The notes under the pieces are model-generated. The model had not been told where the DNA came from and ran no database searches. It saw nothing but the letters and a program-made list of their open reading frames with translations. Positions 7,974-15,730 of a DNA stretch of 38,906 bases are shown one piece after another; positions within the stretch are counted from its first letter, which is position 1, and each line of letters begins with the position of its first letter. A program made the position numbers and the translations under genes. The DNA comes from Nocardioides sp. Lineage in GTDB: Bacteria; Actinomycetota; Actinomycetes; Propionibacteriales; Nocardioidaceae. The stretch is taken from the NCBI GenBank assembly GCA_025965125.1, contig JAOPXM010000160.1, forward strand, positions 1 to 38,906, given 5' to 3'.

Positions 7974-8858
7974 GTGACCTCCGTCCCGGACCCGGTCGAC
8001 GGGGATTTCCGTTGCTCCGTGGCCAGCGCTCGCGCCGCCCAACAGCTGGCGGGGACCGCACCGACCGAAGCCGCCTGGCTCTTCGTCGAGTACGCCGGCG
8101 CCTGGGGGCGCAAGGCGGTTGCCGAGAGCCGGCTGCCCGACGAGGTTCGCAGCTTCCTGGACGGTCTGGACGGCGTCCGGGTCCAGCTGATCCGCAGACA
8201 CCGTGGCGCCGAGGGGCCGGGAACCCGGATCTTCTCGGCGGACCTGGGTGCCGTCGCCGGACCCGTCGTTCGAGCTGCCGTCCTCGAGGACGTGCGGGAC
8301 GTCGTGTCACTGGACCGCGAGACGATGGAGGCGTACGACGACGCGCTCTGGCTGGTCTGCACCAACGGTCGGCGCGACGTGTGCTGCGCCGAGGCCGGCC
8401 GGCCCATCGCGGGCGCGCTTGCGGCCCGCTGGCCCGAGGCCACCTGGGAGACGACGCACCTCGGCGGCCACCGGTTCGCCGGCACCCTCCTCGCGCTGCC
8501 GAGCGGGATCGCGCTCGGACGGCTGTCCGCGGAGTCCGCGGTGGCTGCGTGCCGCGAGATCGCGGCCGGCCGGGTCCCGGTGGCGTCGTCTCGTGGCCGG
8601 GCAGGGCTGAGCGGAGCCGCCCAGTTCGCCGAGCTCCACATCCGCCGCGAGCTCGGGTTGTCGGGCCTGGACGAGGTGGTGGTCACGTCGGTCGACGGTG
8701 AGGAGGTCGGGCTCCACACGCCACGGGGACCCGTGGTCGTACGCGTCGACTCGTCCCCCGGGGAGCTCGCCCGTCAGTCGTGCGCGGACCTGAACACGAA
8801 GTCGGCTCCTGTCTACGAGGTCCGTTCCGTTCCTGGGCGTCGCCGCGCCCCTGACTGA
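7974..8858 (+). CDS. Sucrase/ferredoxin-like protein (PF06999 family)
   Basis: A 294-residue protein of the sucrase/ferredoxin-like family, which has a thioredoxin-like fold related to 2Fe-2S ferredoxins. Residues 129-138 read CTNGRRDVCC, and residues 162 and 166 are the two histidines of THLGGHRFAG. This Cys/His set matches the pattern that binds an iron-sulfur cluster in the yeast relative Apd1. The bacterial function is not established. GTG 7974 is preferred: it lacks a ribosome-binding site but has CAGACT (7962-7967) six bases upstream, as expected of a leaderless transcript. The longer in-frame opening upstream crosses the divergent promoter. The gene is convergent with the next one, with stop codons one base apart. 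Confidence 0.82.
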   Translation: MTSVPDPVDGDFRCSVASARAAQQLAGTAPTEAAWLFVEYAGAWGRKAVAESRLPDEVRSFLDGLDGVRVQLIRRHRGAEGPGTRIFSADLGAVAGPVVRAAVLEDVRDVVSLDRETMEAYDDALWLVCTNGRRDVCCAEAGRPIAGALAARWPEATWETTHLGGHRFAGTLLALPSGIALGRLSAESAVAACREIAAGRVPVASSRGRAGLSGAAQFAELHIRRELGLSGLDEVVVTSVDGEEVGLHTPRGPVVVRVDSSPGELARQSCADLNTKSAPVYEVRSVPGRRRAPD

Positions 8859-8864
8859 GTCAGG
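8850..8864. terminator. Palindrome spanning two convergent stop codons
   Basis: CCTGACT-G-AGTCAGG is a perfect inverted repeat that contains both the TGA of the plus-strand gene (8856-8858) and the TGA complement of the minus-strand gene (8860-8862). As RNA it could form only a short stem, so a terminator role is weak. Confidence 0.3.
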
Positions 8865-9606
8865 CGAAGGCGCGGTTCACGTGCCCGACGAGGTCGGGGT
8901 ACCGCATCAGGTGCGCGCCACCATTGAGGTCCAGCACCTCACCTGTCAGCCACTCGGCCCGGCTGATGAAGACGGCGGCCTGGGCGACCTCCTCCGGCGT
9001 GCCGGCGCGGCCCAGAGGCGTGTTCTCGAGGTAGTCCTCCTCGATCCCGGGGATGTCCATGGCCGGCGCGGTCAAGGGGGTGACCACGAGGCCGGGGGAG
9101 ATCGCATTGACCCGGATGCCGCGGGGACCCAGCTCGAGCGCCGCGACCTCCGTGAGCATCGCGAGCCCGGCCTTGGCGGCGCAGTAGGCACCCATCCCGG
9201 CGCCGGGCTGGCGGGCGTTGAGGGAAGTGAGCGACGTGATCGAGCCACCGCCCGACATCAGCGGGGCCGCCTGCTTGATGACGAGGAAGCCGCCGGTGAG
9301 GTTGATGTCCACGACCCTGCGGAACTCCGCTGCGTCCAGGTCGGTGATGAGCCCCAGGGTGCTGACGCCCGCACTGTTCACGACGACGTCGAGGCGACCC
9401 TCGCTCGCGACGACCCCGTCGAACAGAGCGCTGACCGAGTCCTCGGAAGCGACGTCGACGGGTGTGACGTCGGAGCCGCCGGCCAGGTCCGCGACCGTGA
9501 CGCGGCAGCCGTCATCGGCCAGCGCTCGGGCTATCGCCGCACCGATGCCGGAGGCGCCGCCCACGACGACGGCGACGCGTGCGGGTCCGGAGGAGAGATC
9601 GGTCAT
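8860..9606 (-). CDS. Classical short-chain dehydrogenase/reductase
   Basis: A 248-residue SDR. The cofactor loop GGASGIG is at residues 16-22, followed by NSAG, the active-site Ser region SLTSLNARQPG and the catalytic YCAAK motif, then ELGPRGIRVNAISPG. It ends with GEVLDLNGGAHL, typical of 3-oxoacyl reductase-like or alcohol dehydrogenase-like SDRs. An acidic residue after beta-2 (VADL) favours NAD over NADP. ATG at 9606 has AGGAG at a good distance on the minus strand. The gene is divergent from the monooxygenase operon across a 164-base region with several dyads. This context suggests it oxidises an alcohol to the ketone used by the monooxygenase. That link is inference. Confidence 0.88.
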   Translation of the reverse strand: MTDLSSGPARVAVVVGGASGIGAAIARALADDGCRVTVADLAGGSDVTPVDVASEDSVSALFDGVVASEGRLDVVVNSAGVSTLGLITDLDAAEFRRVVDINLTGGFLVIKQAAPLMSGGGSITSLTSLNARQPGAGMGAYCAAKAGLAMLTEVAALELGPRGIRVNAISPGLVVTPLTAPAMDIPGIEEDYLENTPLGRAGTPEEVAQAAVFISRAEWLTGEVLDLNGGAHLMRYPDLVGHVNRAFA

Positions 9607-9770
9607 CGTGGTGCTCCTGACGTACGTCGACAGACTTGACGCGTGTCAACTTAGGCCCTAGCGTCCCGGTGCAACAGGCTTTCGAGACGGTTGATCTCGA
9701 GATGGTTGTTTCGCAACCGCCTTGACCCGGCGGCTCGCAACCAACCTCGACCACCGAGTCAGGAGGGAAC
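9607..9770. promoter_or_regulatory. Divergent promoter region with several inverted repeats
   Basis: Contains GACGTACGTC (9619-9628), TTGAC-GCGT-GTCAA (9636-9649), TCGAGA-N7-TCTCGA (9682-9700), and GGTTG-N5-CAACC (9704-9718). TTGACG at 9636 followed 17 bases later by TAGCGT (9659-9664) is a plausible promoter for the monooxygenase operon. The same TTGAC dyad gives TTGACA on the minus strand for the dehydrogenase gene. One dyad could be the operator of the TetR protein encoded in the operon. Which one cannot be decided from sequence. Confidence 0.45.
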
Positions 9771-11120
9771 GTGCCCGGACCCACCACCGCCCTGATCGGG
9801 GCCGGGATCAGTGGCCTGACCGCCGGCAAGATGCTCGGCGATTACGCAATCGAGTACACCTGCTTCGAGTCCTCGGACCGGATCGGCGGGAACTGGGCGT
9901 TCGGCAACCCCAACGGGCACAGCAGCGCCTATCGCTCGCTGCACATCGACACGTCGAAGCACCAGCTGTCCTTCCGGGACTTCCCGATGCCGGACGACTA
10001 CCCGGACTTCCCGCACCACACGCTGATCAAGGAGTACCTCGAGTCGTACGCCGCGGCGTTCGACCTCAAGGACCGCATCGAGTTCGAGAACGGCGTCGCG
10101 CATGCCGGGCGGCTGCCCGACGGCGGGTGGGAGATCGAGGACCAGGCCGGCGACGTCCGCCGATTCGACCTGCTGGTCGTCGCCAACGGCCACCACTGGG
10201 ACCCGAGGATGGCGACGTTTCCGGGCGAGTTCTCCGGCACGTCGCTGCACTCGCACCACTACATCGATCCGAGCACGCCGCTGGACCTTCGCGAGCAGCG
10301 CATCCTCGTGGTTGGGCTCGGCAACAGTGCCGCGGACATCACCGTCGAGCTCTCCCAGCGTTCGCTCGGCAACACGGTGACGTTGTCGACGCGGTCCAGT
10401 GCCTGGATCGTGCCCAAGTACATCGCGGGCGTCCCGGCCGACAAGTACTTCCGGACCTCACCCCACATCCCGCTCGCCTGGCAGCGCAAGCTCGCCCAGA
10501 AGATGCAGTTCATGACCGGCTCCAACCCGGAGCTCTACGGTCTCCCGGCCCCCAACCACAGGTTCTTCGAGGCGCACCCCACCCAGTCGGCGGAGCTGCC
10601 GCTGCGGCTGAGCTCAGGTGACGTGGTCCCGAAGCCCAATGTCACCCGCCTGGACGGAAGCACGGTCCACTTCGAGGACGGCACCAGCAGCGACTTCGAC
10701 GTGATCGTCTACGCGACCGGCTACAACATCACGTTCCCGTTCTTCGACCCCGAGCTGGTGAGCGCGCCAGACAACCAGATCCCGCTCTTCAAGCGGATGT
10801 TCAAGCCCGGCATCGACGACCTCGTGTTCATGGGCTTCGCGCAGGCAACGCCGACCCTGTTTCCCTTCGTCGAGAGCCAGGCGCGCCTGCTGGCGGCGTA
10901 CGCCGTCGGTCGTTACCGCCTGCCGCCCGCCGACGCGATGGAGCGGGTCATCGTCGAGGACCAGCAGAAGTACCTGGGCCACGTCCTCGACCGACCCCGG
11001 CACACGCAGCAGCTCGACTACTTCCTCTACGAGCACGACATCCGGGTCCGAGAGATTCCGGCCGGCGTGCGGCGGGCGCTGGAGCACGGCGCCCCGGAGC
11101 TGGCGAGGCGAGTCCGATGA
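9771..11120 (+). CDS. Flavin-containing monooxygenase (FMO / Baeyer-Villiger type)
   Basis: A 449-residue class B flavoprotein monooxygenase that uses FAD and NADPH to insert oxygen into a ketone or a heteroatom. The FAD loop GAGISG is at residues 10-15, with ESSDRIGGNWAF following. The fingerprint-like FPGEFSGTSLHSHHY is near 150-164, the NADPH loop GLGNSAAD near 182-189, and ATGYN closes the second dinucleotide domain. GTG 9771 has AGGAGG at 9761-9766. It is the first gene of a four-gene operon and overlaps the TetR gene as ATGA. The sequence is nearer to FMOs than to long Baeyer-Villiger enzymes. The hydrolase two genes downstream would fit an ester-forming reaction. Confidence 0.88.
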   Translation: MPGPTTALIGAGISGLTAGKMLGDYAIEYTCFESSDRIGGNWAFGNPNGHSSAYRSLHIDTSKHQLSFRDFPMPDDYPDFPHHTLIKEYLESYAAAFDLKDRIEFENGVAHAGRLPDGGWEIEDQAGDVRRFDLLVVANGHHWDPRMATFPGEFSGTSLHSHHYIDPSTPLDLREQRILVVGLGNSAADITVELSQRSLGNTVTLSTRSSAWIVPKYIAGVPADKYFRTSPHIPLAWQRKLAQKMQFMTGSNPELYGLPAPNHRFFEAHPTQSAELPLRLSSGDVVPKPNVTRLDGSTVHFEDGTSSDFDVIVYATGYNITFPFFDPELVSAPDNQIPLFKRMFKPGIDDLVFMGFAQATPTLFPFVESQARLLAAYAVGRYRLPPADAMERVIVEDQQKYLGHVLDRPRHTQQLDYFLYEHDIRVREIPAGVRRALEHGAPELARRVR

Positions 11121-11743
11121 CGGAGGACACCGAGCGGCGGCCACCCCCACGAGGCGACCGGCGCCGGGCTGCGCTGCTGGAGTCGCTGGACCACTTCCTG
11201 CAGGACGGTCCACACAGCCTGGAGTCGATCAACATCGCCGACATCTCCCGGCGCGCCGGCGTGACCCGCTCGGCGTTCTACTTCTACTTCGAGAACAAGG
11301 CCGCCGCGGTGGCTGCCCTGATGGAGGCGATGTACGACGAGGCCTTCGAGGCCACCGACGTGCTGGTCGGAGAAGGCGAACCCCGGGCCCGCATCGAAGG
11401 CACGATCCAGGGCCTGTTCGGCGCCTGGGACCGACACCAGCACGTCTACCGCGCGATGCTCGAGGCGCGCGCGACCAGCCCCGCCGTACGCCAGATGTGG
11501 GAGAGCGACCGACAGTCGTTCGTGCCCCACGTGGCCGGGATGATCGTCGCCGAACGCGAAGCCGGACACGCACCGCCGGGACCGGACGCCGTCACCCTGG
11601 CGACCGTGCTGCTCGAGCTGAACGACCGGGCACTCGAACGGCTGACCCTCGGAGGCCCGCTGAGCCGTGAGGAGCACGTCGAGGCCCTGGTCCACATCTG
11701 GCTGAGCGCCATCTACGGATCCGTCCCCGGGAGCAAGCCATGA
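11117..11743 (+). CDS. TetR-family regulator, EthR-like
   Basis: A 208-residue TetR-type repressor. The N-terminal helix-turn-helix is NIADISRRAGVTRSAFYFYF (about residues 37-56), followed by ENKAAAVAALMEAMYDEAF and a helical ligand-binding domain. The FYFYFxNK motif is shared with EthR, the repressor of the ethA monooxygenase gene in mycobacteria. Here the regulator is inside the monooxygenase operon, between FMO and hydrolase genes, with ATGA overlaps at both ends. It probably controls this operon and the divergent dehydrogenase and releases on binding the pathway substrate. The operator is not identified. Confidence 0.85.
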   Translation: MTEDTERRPPPRGDRRRAALLESLDHFLQDGPHSLESINIADISRRAGVTRSAFYFYFENKAAAVAALMEAMYDEAFEATDVLVGEGEPRARIEGTIQGLFGAWDRHQHVYRAMLEARATSPAVRQMWESDRQSFVPHVAGMIVAEREAGHAPPGPDAVTLATVLLELNDRALERLTLGGPLSREEHVEALVHIWLSAIYGSVPGSKP

Positions 11744-12669
11744 CGTACGCCGAGGTCACCTTCGGCGCCGGCGACGGCACCGGCGCGGCTGACTGTCACG
11801 GCTGGCACTTCGCCGGGGCGGGCGACGCGTTGGCCACCTCGGCTGGACGCCCGGTCGTCGTGATGGCGCACGGGCTCGGCGGCACCAAGGACTCCGGTCT
11901 CGAACCGTTCGCCGACGGCCTCAGCAAGGCCGGGCTCGACGTGCTGGCCTTCGACTACCGCGGCTTCGGCTCGTCGGGCGGCTCGCCCCGGCAACGGGTG
12001 TCGATGACGGCACAGCTCGACGACTACCGGGCGGCCATGCGAGCAGCGGGTGGCCTGCCCGACGTGGATGAGCGGCGGATCGTGCTCTGGGGCGCCTCGC
12101 TCGCGGGCGGTCACGTGCTGGCCGCAGGTGCCGGCCGTGACGACGTGGCGGCCGTGGTGTCCCTGGCCCCGCTCGTCGACGGCCTCGCTGCCGCATGGCA
12201 TGCGTTGGCGAGCCACAAGATGTCGTCCATCGCCCAGTCCACGGTGGCCGGGGTCCGCAGCCGTGTCGCGTCCGCCCGTGGTCGGGACCCGGTGATGATG
12301 CCGGTGGTCGGTCGACCCGGCGACGTCGCGGCGATGACGCTCGACGGCTACTACGAGGACTACCTGTCGCTCGTCGGGCCAACCTGGCGCAACGAGATCG
12401 ACGCGTCGGTCGGGCTCCAGCTCGGCGGTCACCGACCCGGGAGGTTCGCGACGGACCTCCGGTGTCCGCTGCTGGTGCAGATCGCCGACTTCGACCGCAG
12501 CGCGCCGCCGTACGCGGCGGCCAAGGCGGCCTTCAAGGGCCGCGCCGAGGTGCGCCACTACCCGTGCGACCACTTCGACGTCTGGCCGGGCAACGAGTGG
12601 TTCCAGCCCGCCCTCGCCCACCAGGTGTCGTTCCTGACCCGTCACCTTTCTCCTACCACGGACGGATGA
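11740..12669 (+). CDS. Alpha/beta hydrolase
   Basis: A 309-residue alpha/beta-hydrolase with oxyanion-hole motif AHGLGG, then AFDYRGFGSSGG, and the nucleophile elbow GASLAGG (residues 118-124, Ser 120). The acid is likely the Asp in IADFDRS (near 248-254) and the base the His in CDHFDVW (near 275-281), so a full triad is visible. It resembles acyl-CoA thioester/serine-aminopeptidase-like hydrolases. The start codon overlaps the TetR stop (ATGA), and the stop overlaps the P450 start in the same way. In context it could cleave the ester made by the monooxygenase. The actual substrate is unknown. Confidence 0.85.
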   Translation: MTYAEVTFGAGDGTGAADCHGWHFAGAGDALATSAGRPVVVMAHGLGGTKDSGLEPFADGLSKAGLDVLAFDYRGFGSSGGSPRQRVSMTAQLDDYRAAMRAAGGLPDVDERRIVLWGASLAGGHVLAAGAGRDDVAAVVSLAPLVDGLAAAWHALASHKMSSIAQSTVAGVRSRVASARGRDPVMMPVVGRPGDVAAMTLDGYYEDYLSLVGPTWRNEIDASVGLQLGGHRPGRFATDLRCPLLVQIADFDRSAPPYAAAKAAFKGRAEVRHYPCDHFDVWPGNEWFQPALAHQVSFLTRHLSPTTDG

Positions 12670-14108
12670 CCCGCCACCGAGGCGTGCGTAGCCTCGGGGG
12701 GGTGACCATCGTGGAGGACCACTCGAGCACTGACGCACTCACCGCACGGCGCTTCCGGCGGATGAGCGGCATGGGCGGCCATTCCCTGCCCCCGGTCGAC
12801 CTGGCGGGATTGCCACCTGGCCCGAAGTGGCCGGTGCTGGTCCAGAGTGCAGGGTTGCTGCGCTTCCGGCACTGGTTCCATCCCTACCTGCAGCGCAAGT
12901 ACGGCGACACGTTCACGGTCCGGCTCGTGCCCGGCGGACGGCCGCTCGTGTTCTTCACGAAGCCCGAACACGCGAAGGAGATCTTCGCCGGCGACCCTGA
13001 GATCTTCCACGCCGGCAAGGGCAACGGGATCCTCGGGCCGATCATGGGCGAGCACTCGCTGCTGCTGCAGGACGGCGCCGACCACAAGCGCGCTCGCAAG
13101 CTGCTGATGCCGGCGTTCAACGGCCATGCCCTGCGGGAGTACCAGTCGCTGGTCACCTCACTGGCGCGCGAGGAGATCGCCCGCTGGGAGTCGGGGACGG
13201 AGTTCCGCTCGCTCGAGCGGATGAACGCACTCACGCTCGAGGTCATCCTGCGGGTCGTCTTCGGGGTCACCGACGAGGAGCGGCTCGCCCAGTTGAGGCC
13301 GCGGGTCAACGCCACCGTCGAGGTCAGCCCCGCGATCCTGCTCGGTTGGGGCTATCCCAAGCTGCAGAAGTACGGGCCCTGGAAGCGCACCGTGCAGAAC
13401 CAGTACGCGCTGGACCGACTGATCTATGCCGAGATCCGCGAACGCCGCACCGTGCCGGACCTCGCGGACCGGACCGACGTGTTGTCCCGGCTGATGCTGG
13501 TCCGCGGAGACGACGGCGAAGATGCGTTGAACGACATGGAGCTCCGCGACCAGCTCGTGACCCTCCTGCTCGCCGGCCACGAGACAACCGCGACCGCCTT
13601 GTCGTGGGCGCTCTACGAGGTCGGCCGCTCTCCCGATCTGTTGAAGCGGACTCAGGAGGCCGCGACCAATGGCGACGACGACTGGCTCGACGCGGTGCTG
13701 AAGGAGTCGATGCGCCTGCACCCGGTGATCCCGATGGTCGTGCGGACGTTGATGAAGCCGGCCACGATCGGAGGCATCGATCTGCCCGCGGGGGCGACCG
13801 TCGGGCCGTCGATCATCATGGCCCACCAGAAGTCCGAGAACCATCCCGATCCGAATGCGTTCCAGCCGACCCGCTTCCTCAAGCCCAACGGTGAGCCCCA
13901 GCCGCCTGCCCCGGGCACGTGGATCCCGTTCGGTGGTGGCGTGCGGCGCTGCATCGGCGCAGGCTTCTCGCTGATGGAGGGCGTAGCCGTGCTGCGCGAG
14001 GTGTTCGCGGCGTACGACGTCACCGCCGTGGGTGATGACGAGCCCAAGGTCCGCAACATCACCAGCGTCCCGCGCCGGGGCGCCCGGATCCGGGTCACTG
14101 CGCGGTAG
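12666..14108 (+). CDS. Cytochrome P450
   Basis: A 480-residue P450 if started at ATG 12666. I-helix oxygen-binding motif AGHETT is near 303-308, the ExxR pair is in ESMR near 347-350, and heme-binding FGGGVRRCIG has the axial Cys near 429. The proline-rich start PPGPKWPVLVQ and the general pattern resemble mycobacterial CYP135/138-like enzymes. The ATG overlaps the hydrolase stop as ATGA. GTG 12702 is an alternative, since TAGCCT (12689-12694) lies seven bases before it and would allow a leaderless internal transcript. No ferredoxin or reductase gene is nearby, so electron partners must come from elsewhere. It presumably hydroxylates the substrate of this operon. Confidence 0.9.
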   Translation: MTRHRGVRSLGGVTIVEDHSSTDALTARRFRRMSGMGGHSLPPVDLAGLPPGPKWPVLVQSAGLLRFRHWFHPYLQRKYGDTFTVRLVPGGRPLVFFTKPEHAKEIFAGDPEIFHAGKGNGILGPIMGEHSLLLQDGADHKRARKLLMPAFNGHALREYQSLVTSLAREEIARWESGTEFRSLERMNALTLEVILRVVFGVTDEERLAQLRPRVNATVEVSPAILLGWGYPKLQKYGPWKRTVQNQYALDRLIYAEIRERRTVPDLADRTDVLSRLMLVRGDDGEDALNDMELRDQLVTLLLAGHETTATALSWALYEVGRSPDLLKRTQEAATNGDDDWLDAVLKESMRLHPVIPMVVRTLMKPATIGGIDLPAGATVGPSIIMAHQKSENHPDPNAFQPTRFLKPNGEPQPPAPGTWIPFGGGVRRCIGAGFSLMEGVAVLREVFAAYDVTAVGDDEPKVRNITSVPRRGARIRVTAR

Positions 14109-14114
14109 CCCGCA

Positions 14115-14138
14115 GTTTCACTGGTTAACCAGTGAAAC
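14115..14138. promoter_or_regulatory. 24-bp perfect palindrome, operator copy 1
   Basis: A perfect 24-bp dyad with core CACTGGTTAACCAGTG extended by GTTT and AAAC arms, starting 6 bases after the P450 stop codon. An identical sequence lies 62 bases downstream. Two copies of this quality in a promoter-sized gap indicate a repressor binding site, probably for control of the MFS gene. Confidence 0.8.
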
Positions 14139-14143
14139 CCTCG

Positions 14144-14171
14144 CTTCACCCGGGAAATTCTCCAGGTGAAG
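14144..14171. promoter_or_regulatory. CTTCACC/GGTGAAG inverted repeat between the operators
   Basis: A perfect 7-bp inverted repeat with a 14-base spacer, placed between the two large palindromes. Its arms resemble the TTTCACTGG half-site with a wider gap. It may be a degenerate third site or an intermediate element. Confidence 0.4.
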
Positions 14172-14175
14172 TGAC

Positions 14176-14201
14176 AGTTTCACTGGTTAACCAGTGAAAC
14201 T
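14176..14201. promoter_or_regulatory. 26-bp perfect palindrome, operator copy 2
   Basis: Same 24-bp dyad as at 14115-14138, extended by one base pair on each side. Start-to-start distance to copy 1 is 62 bp, about six helical turns, so both sites face the same side of the DNA. It ends 55 bases before the MFS start. CAGACT at 14243-14248 could serve as a -10 element eight bases before GTG 14257. Confidence 0.8.
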
Positions 14202-14256
14202 TCCGCGCCGAAAATCCGGGTGTGGCCAGCCGCGCCCGCTGCCAGACTGGACCCTC

Positions 14257-15546
14257 GTGACCTGGACCGAGCGGATGCGCGCGCTGCGCATGGATGTGAC
14301 GCCGCTCCGCGCCTCCCGGGACTTCCGGCTGTTGTTCCTCGCCGGCACGGTCTTCTACTTCGGCGCGATGGTCACCTATGTCGCGATCCCGTTCCAGATC
14401 TACACGATCACTGGTTCCAACTTCGCCGTCGGCGCTGTCGGTCTGGTGGAGCTGGGGCCGCTGGTCGTGTTCGGCCTGTACGGCGGCGCGCTCGCGGACC
14501 ACGTCGATCGGCGCAAGCTCCTGGTGTGGGCCGGGCTCGCGCAGGCGCTGTTCACCGCGGTGTTGGCCGTCAACGCGTTCCGTGGTGACCCCAGCGTCTG
14601 GGTGATCTTCGTCGTGAGTGCCCTGCTGGCATCGTCCTCCTCGCTGCAGCGGCCCTCACGCGAGGCGCTGATGCCGCGCACCGTGACGCACGACCAGATC
14701 CCGGCGGCGAACGCCCTCACCAGCCTGGGCATGCAGCTTGGCGTCCTGGTCGGCCCCGCGGTGGGAGGACTCCTCGTGGCCTACGTCGGCATCGGCTGGT
14801 GCTTCCTCATCGACATCTGCGGTCTCGGCGTCGCGACCGCGATGTTCGTACTGATGCGCCCCTACCCGCACCGGGAGGAGACGACACCGCCCAGCCTGGC
14901 GGGGATCGGGCAAGGGATCCGATACGCGTTGTCTCGTCGTGACCTTCTCGGCACCTACTTCGTCGACATTGCCGCGATGCTGCTGGCGCTGCCCGTCGTG
15001 CTCTTCCCGGCGCTGGCCAAGGAGGTGTTCGAGAAGCCGCAGCTGCTCGGCCTGCTCTACTCCGCCGAGACGGTCGGCGCCCTGGTCGCTACCGGCCTCA
15101 GCGGCTGGACCTCGCGGATCCACCACCATGGCCGGGCCATCGTGATCGCAGCGGCGGCGTACGGCGTCTGCGTCGGGCTTGCCGGGCTGATGCCCAACAT
15201 CTGGCTGGTCGCCGCGTTCTTCGCACTCTCCGGAGCCGCCGACATGGTCAGCGGGGTCTTCCGCGGCACGGTGTGGAGCCAGACGATCCCCGAAGCGATG
15301 CGCGGCCGCCTCGCCGGCATCGAGATGCTGTCCTACTCCCTGGGCCCGCTCGGCGGTCAGGTCCGAGCCGGCATCACCGCCGACCTGTGGACGGTCCGCG
15401 GCGCCATCTCCAGCGGCGGCTTCGCCTGCATCGGCGGCGTCACGCTGACCGCGCTGATCCTCCGAGACTTCTGGTCGTACGACGCACGCACCGACGAGCA
15501 CGCCGTGGCCGAACGGGCGATCCGAGCCGCTGCCGGTGAAACCTGA
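14257..15546 (+). CDS. MFS transporter (MFS_3 / EntS-like exporter)
   Basis: A 429-residue major-facilitator protein of the inner membrane with about ten to twelve hydrophobic helices. The first is FRLLFLAGTVFYFGAMVTYV. The loop ALADHVDRRKLLVW matches motif A between TM2 and TM3, and PEAMRGRLAGIEML is typical of the EntS/MFS_3 exporters. GTG 14257 is chosen because upstream in-frame starts, such as ATG 14194, lie inside the operator palindrome and translate an unusual Arg/Pro stretch. The palindromes before it suggest repression by a ligand-responsive regulator. It may export a product or a toxic substrate of the preceding oxidative operon, but the direction and substrate are not shown by the sequence. 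Confidence 0.85.
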   Translation: MTWTERMRALRMDVTPLRASRDFRLLFLAGTVFYFGAMVTYVAIPFQIYTITGSNFAVGAVGLVELGPLVVFGLYGGALADHVDRRKLLVWAGLAQALFTAVLAVNAFRGDPSVWVIFVVSALLASSSSLQRPSREALMPRTVTHDQIPAANALTSLGMQLGVLVGPAVGGLLVAYVGIGWCFLIDICGLGVATAMFVLMRPYPHREETTPPSLAGIGQGIRYALSRRDLLGTYFVDIAAMLLALPVVLFPALAKEVFEKPQLLGLLYSAETVGALVATGLSGWTSRIHHHGRAIVIAAAAYGVCVGLAGLMPNIWLVAAFFALSGAADMVSGVFRGTVWSQTIPEAMRGRLAGIEMLSYSLGPLGGQVRAGITADLWTVRGAISSGGFACIGGVTLTALILRDFWSYDARTDEHAVAERAIRAAAGET

Positions 15547-15730
15547 TGTGGGCCGATGCGCCTCGTGGAGTGTCAGACGCGCCCTGACAAATGACCGATC
15601 GGCCATCTCTTCGGTGAACGACAGACGCACCCCATGCTCGTGCTTATGGTCGAAAACGTAGGCAACCGTCGAGTCTCGCTCGTCTGGACGACCAGGTGAA
15701 CGATCGCGGTGCCTCAACCGAAGGCACTCA
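15547..15730 (+). other. Intergenic region before the ice-binding-like gene
   Basis: A 184-base non-coding region. TGTCAG-N7-CTGACA (15571-15589) is a perfect 6-bp inverted repeat, possibly the MFS terminator or an operator. TATGGT (15645-15650) fits an actinobacterial -10 element, but I see no matching -35. The ribosome-binding site of the next gene is weak (GAAGG near 15719). Confidence 0.35.

Noticed and set aside
14115..14138. Palindrome as a transcription terminator of the P450 gene
   Set aside because: A terminator would not need an identical copy 62 bp downstream, has no need of an AT-rich centre and would not be expected to be perfectly symmetric over 24 bp. The operator explanation is better, although a secondary terminator role is not excluded.
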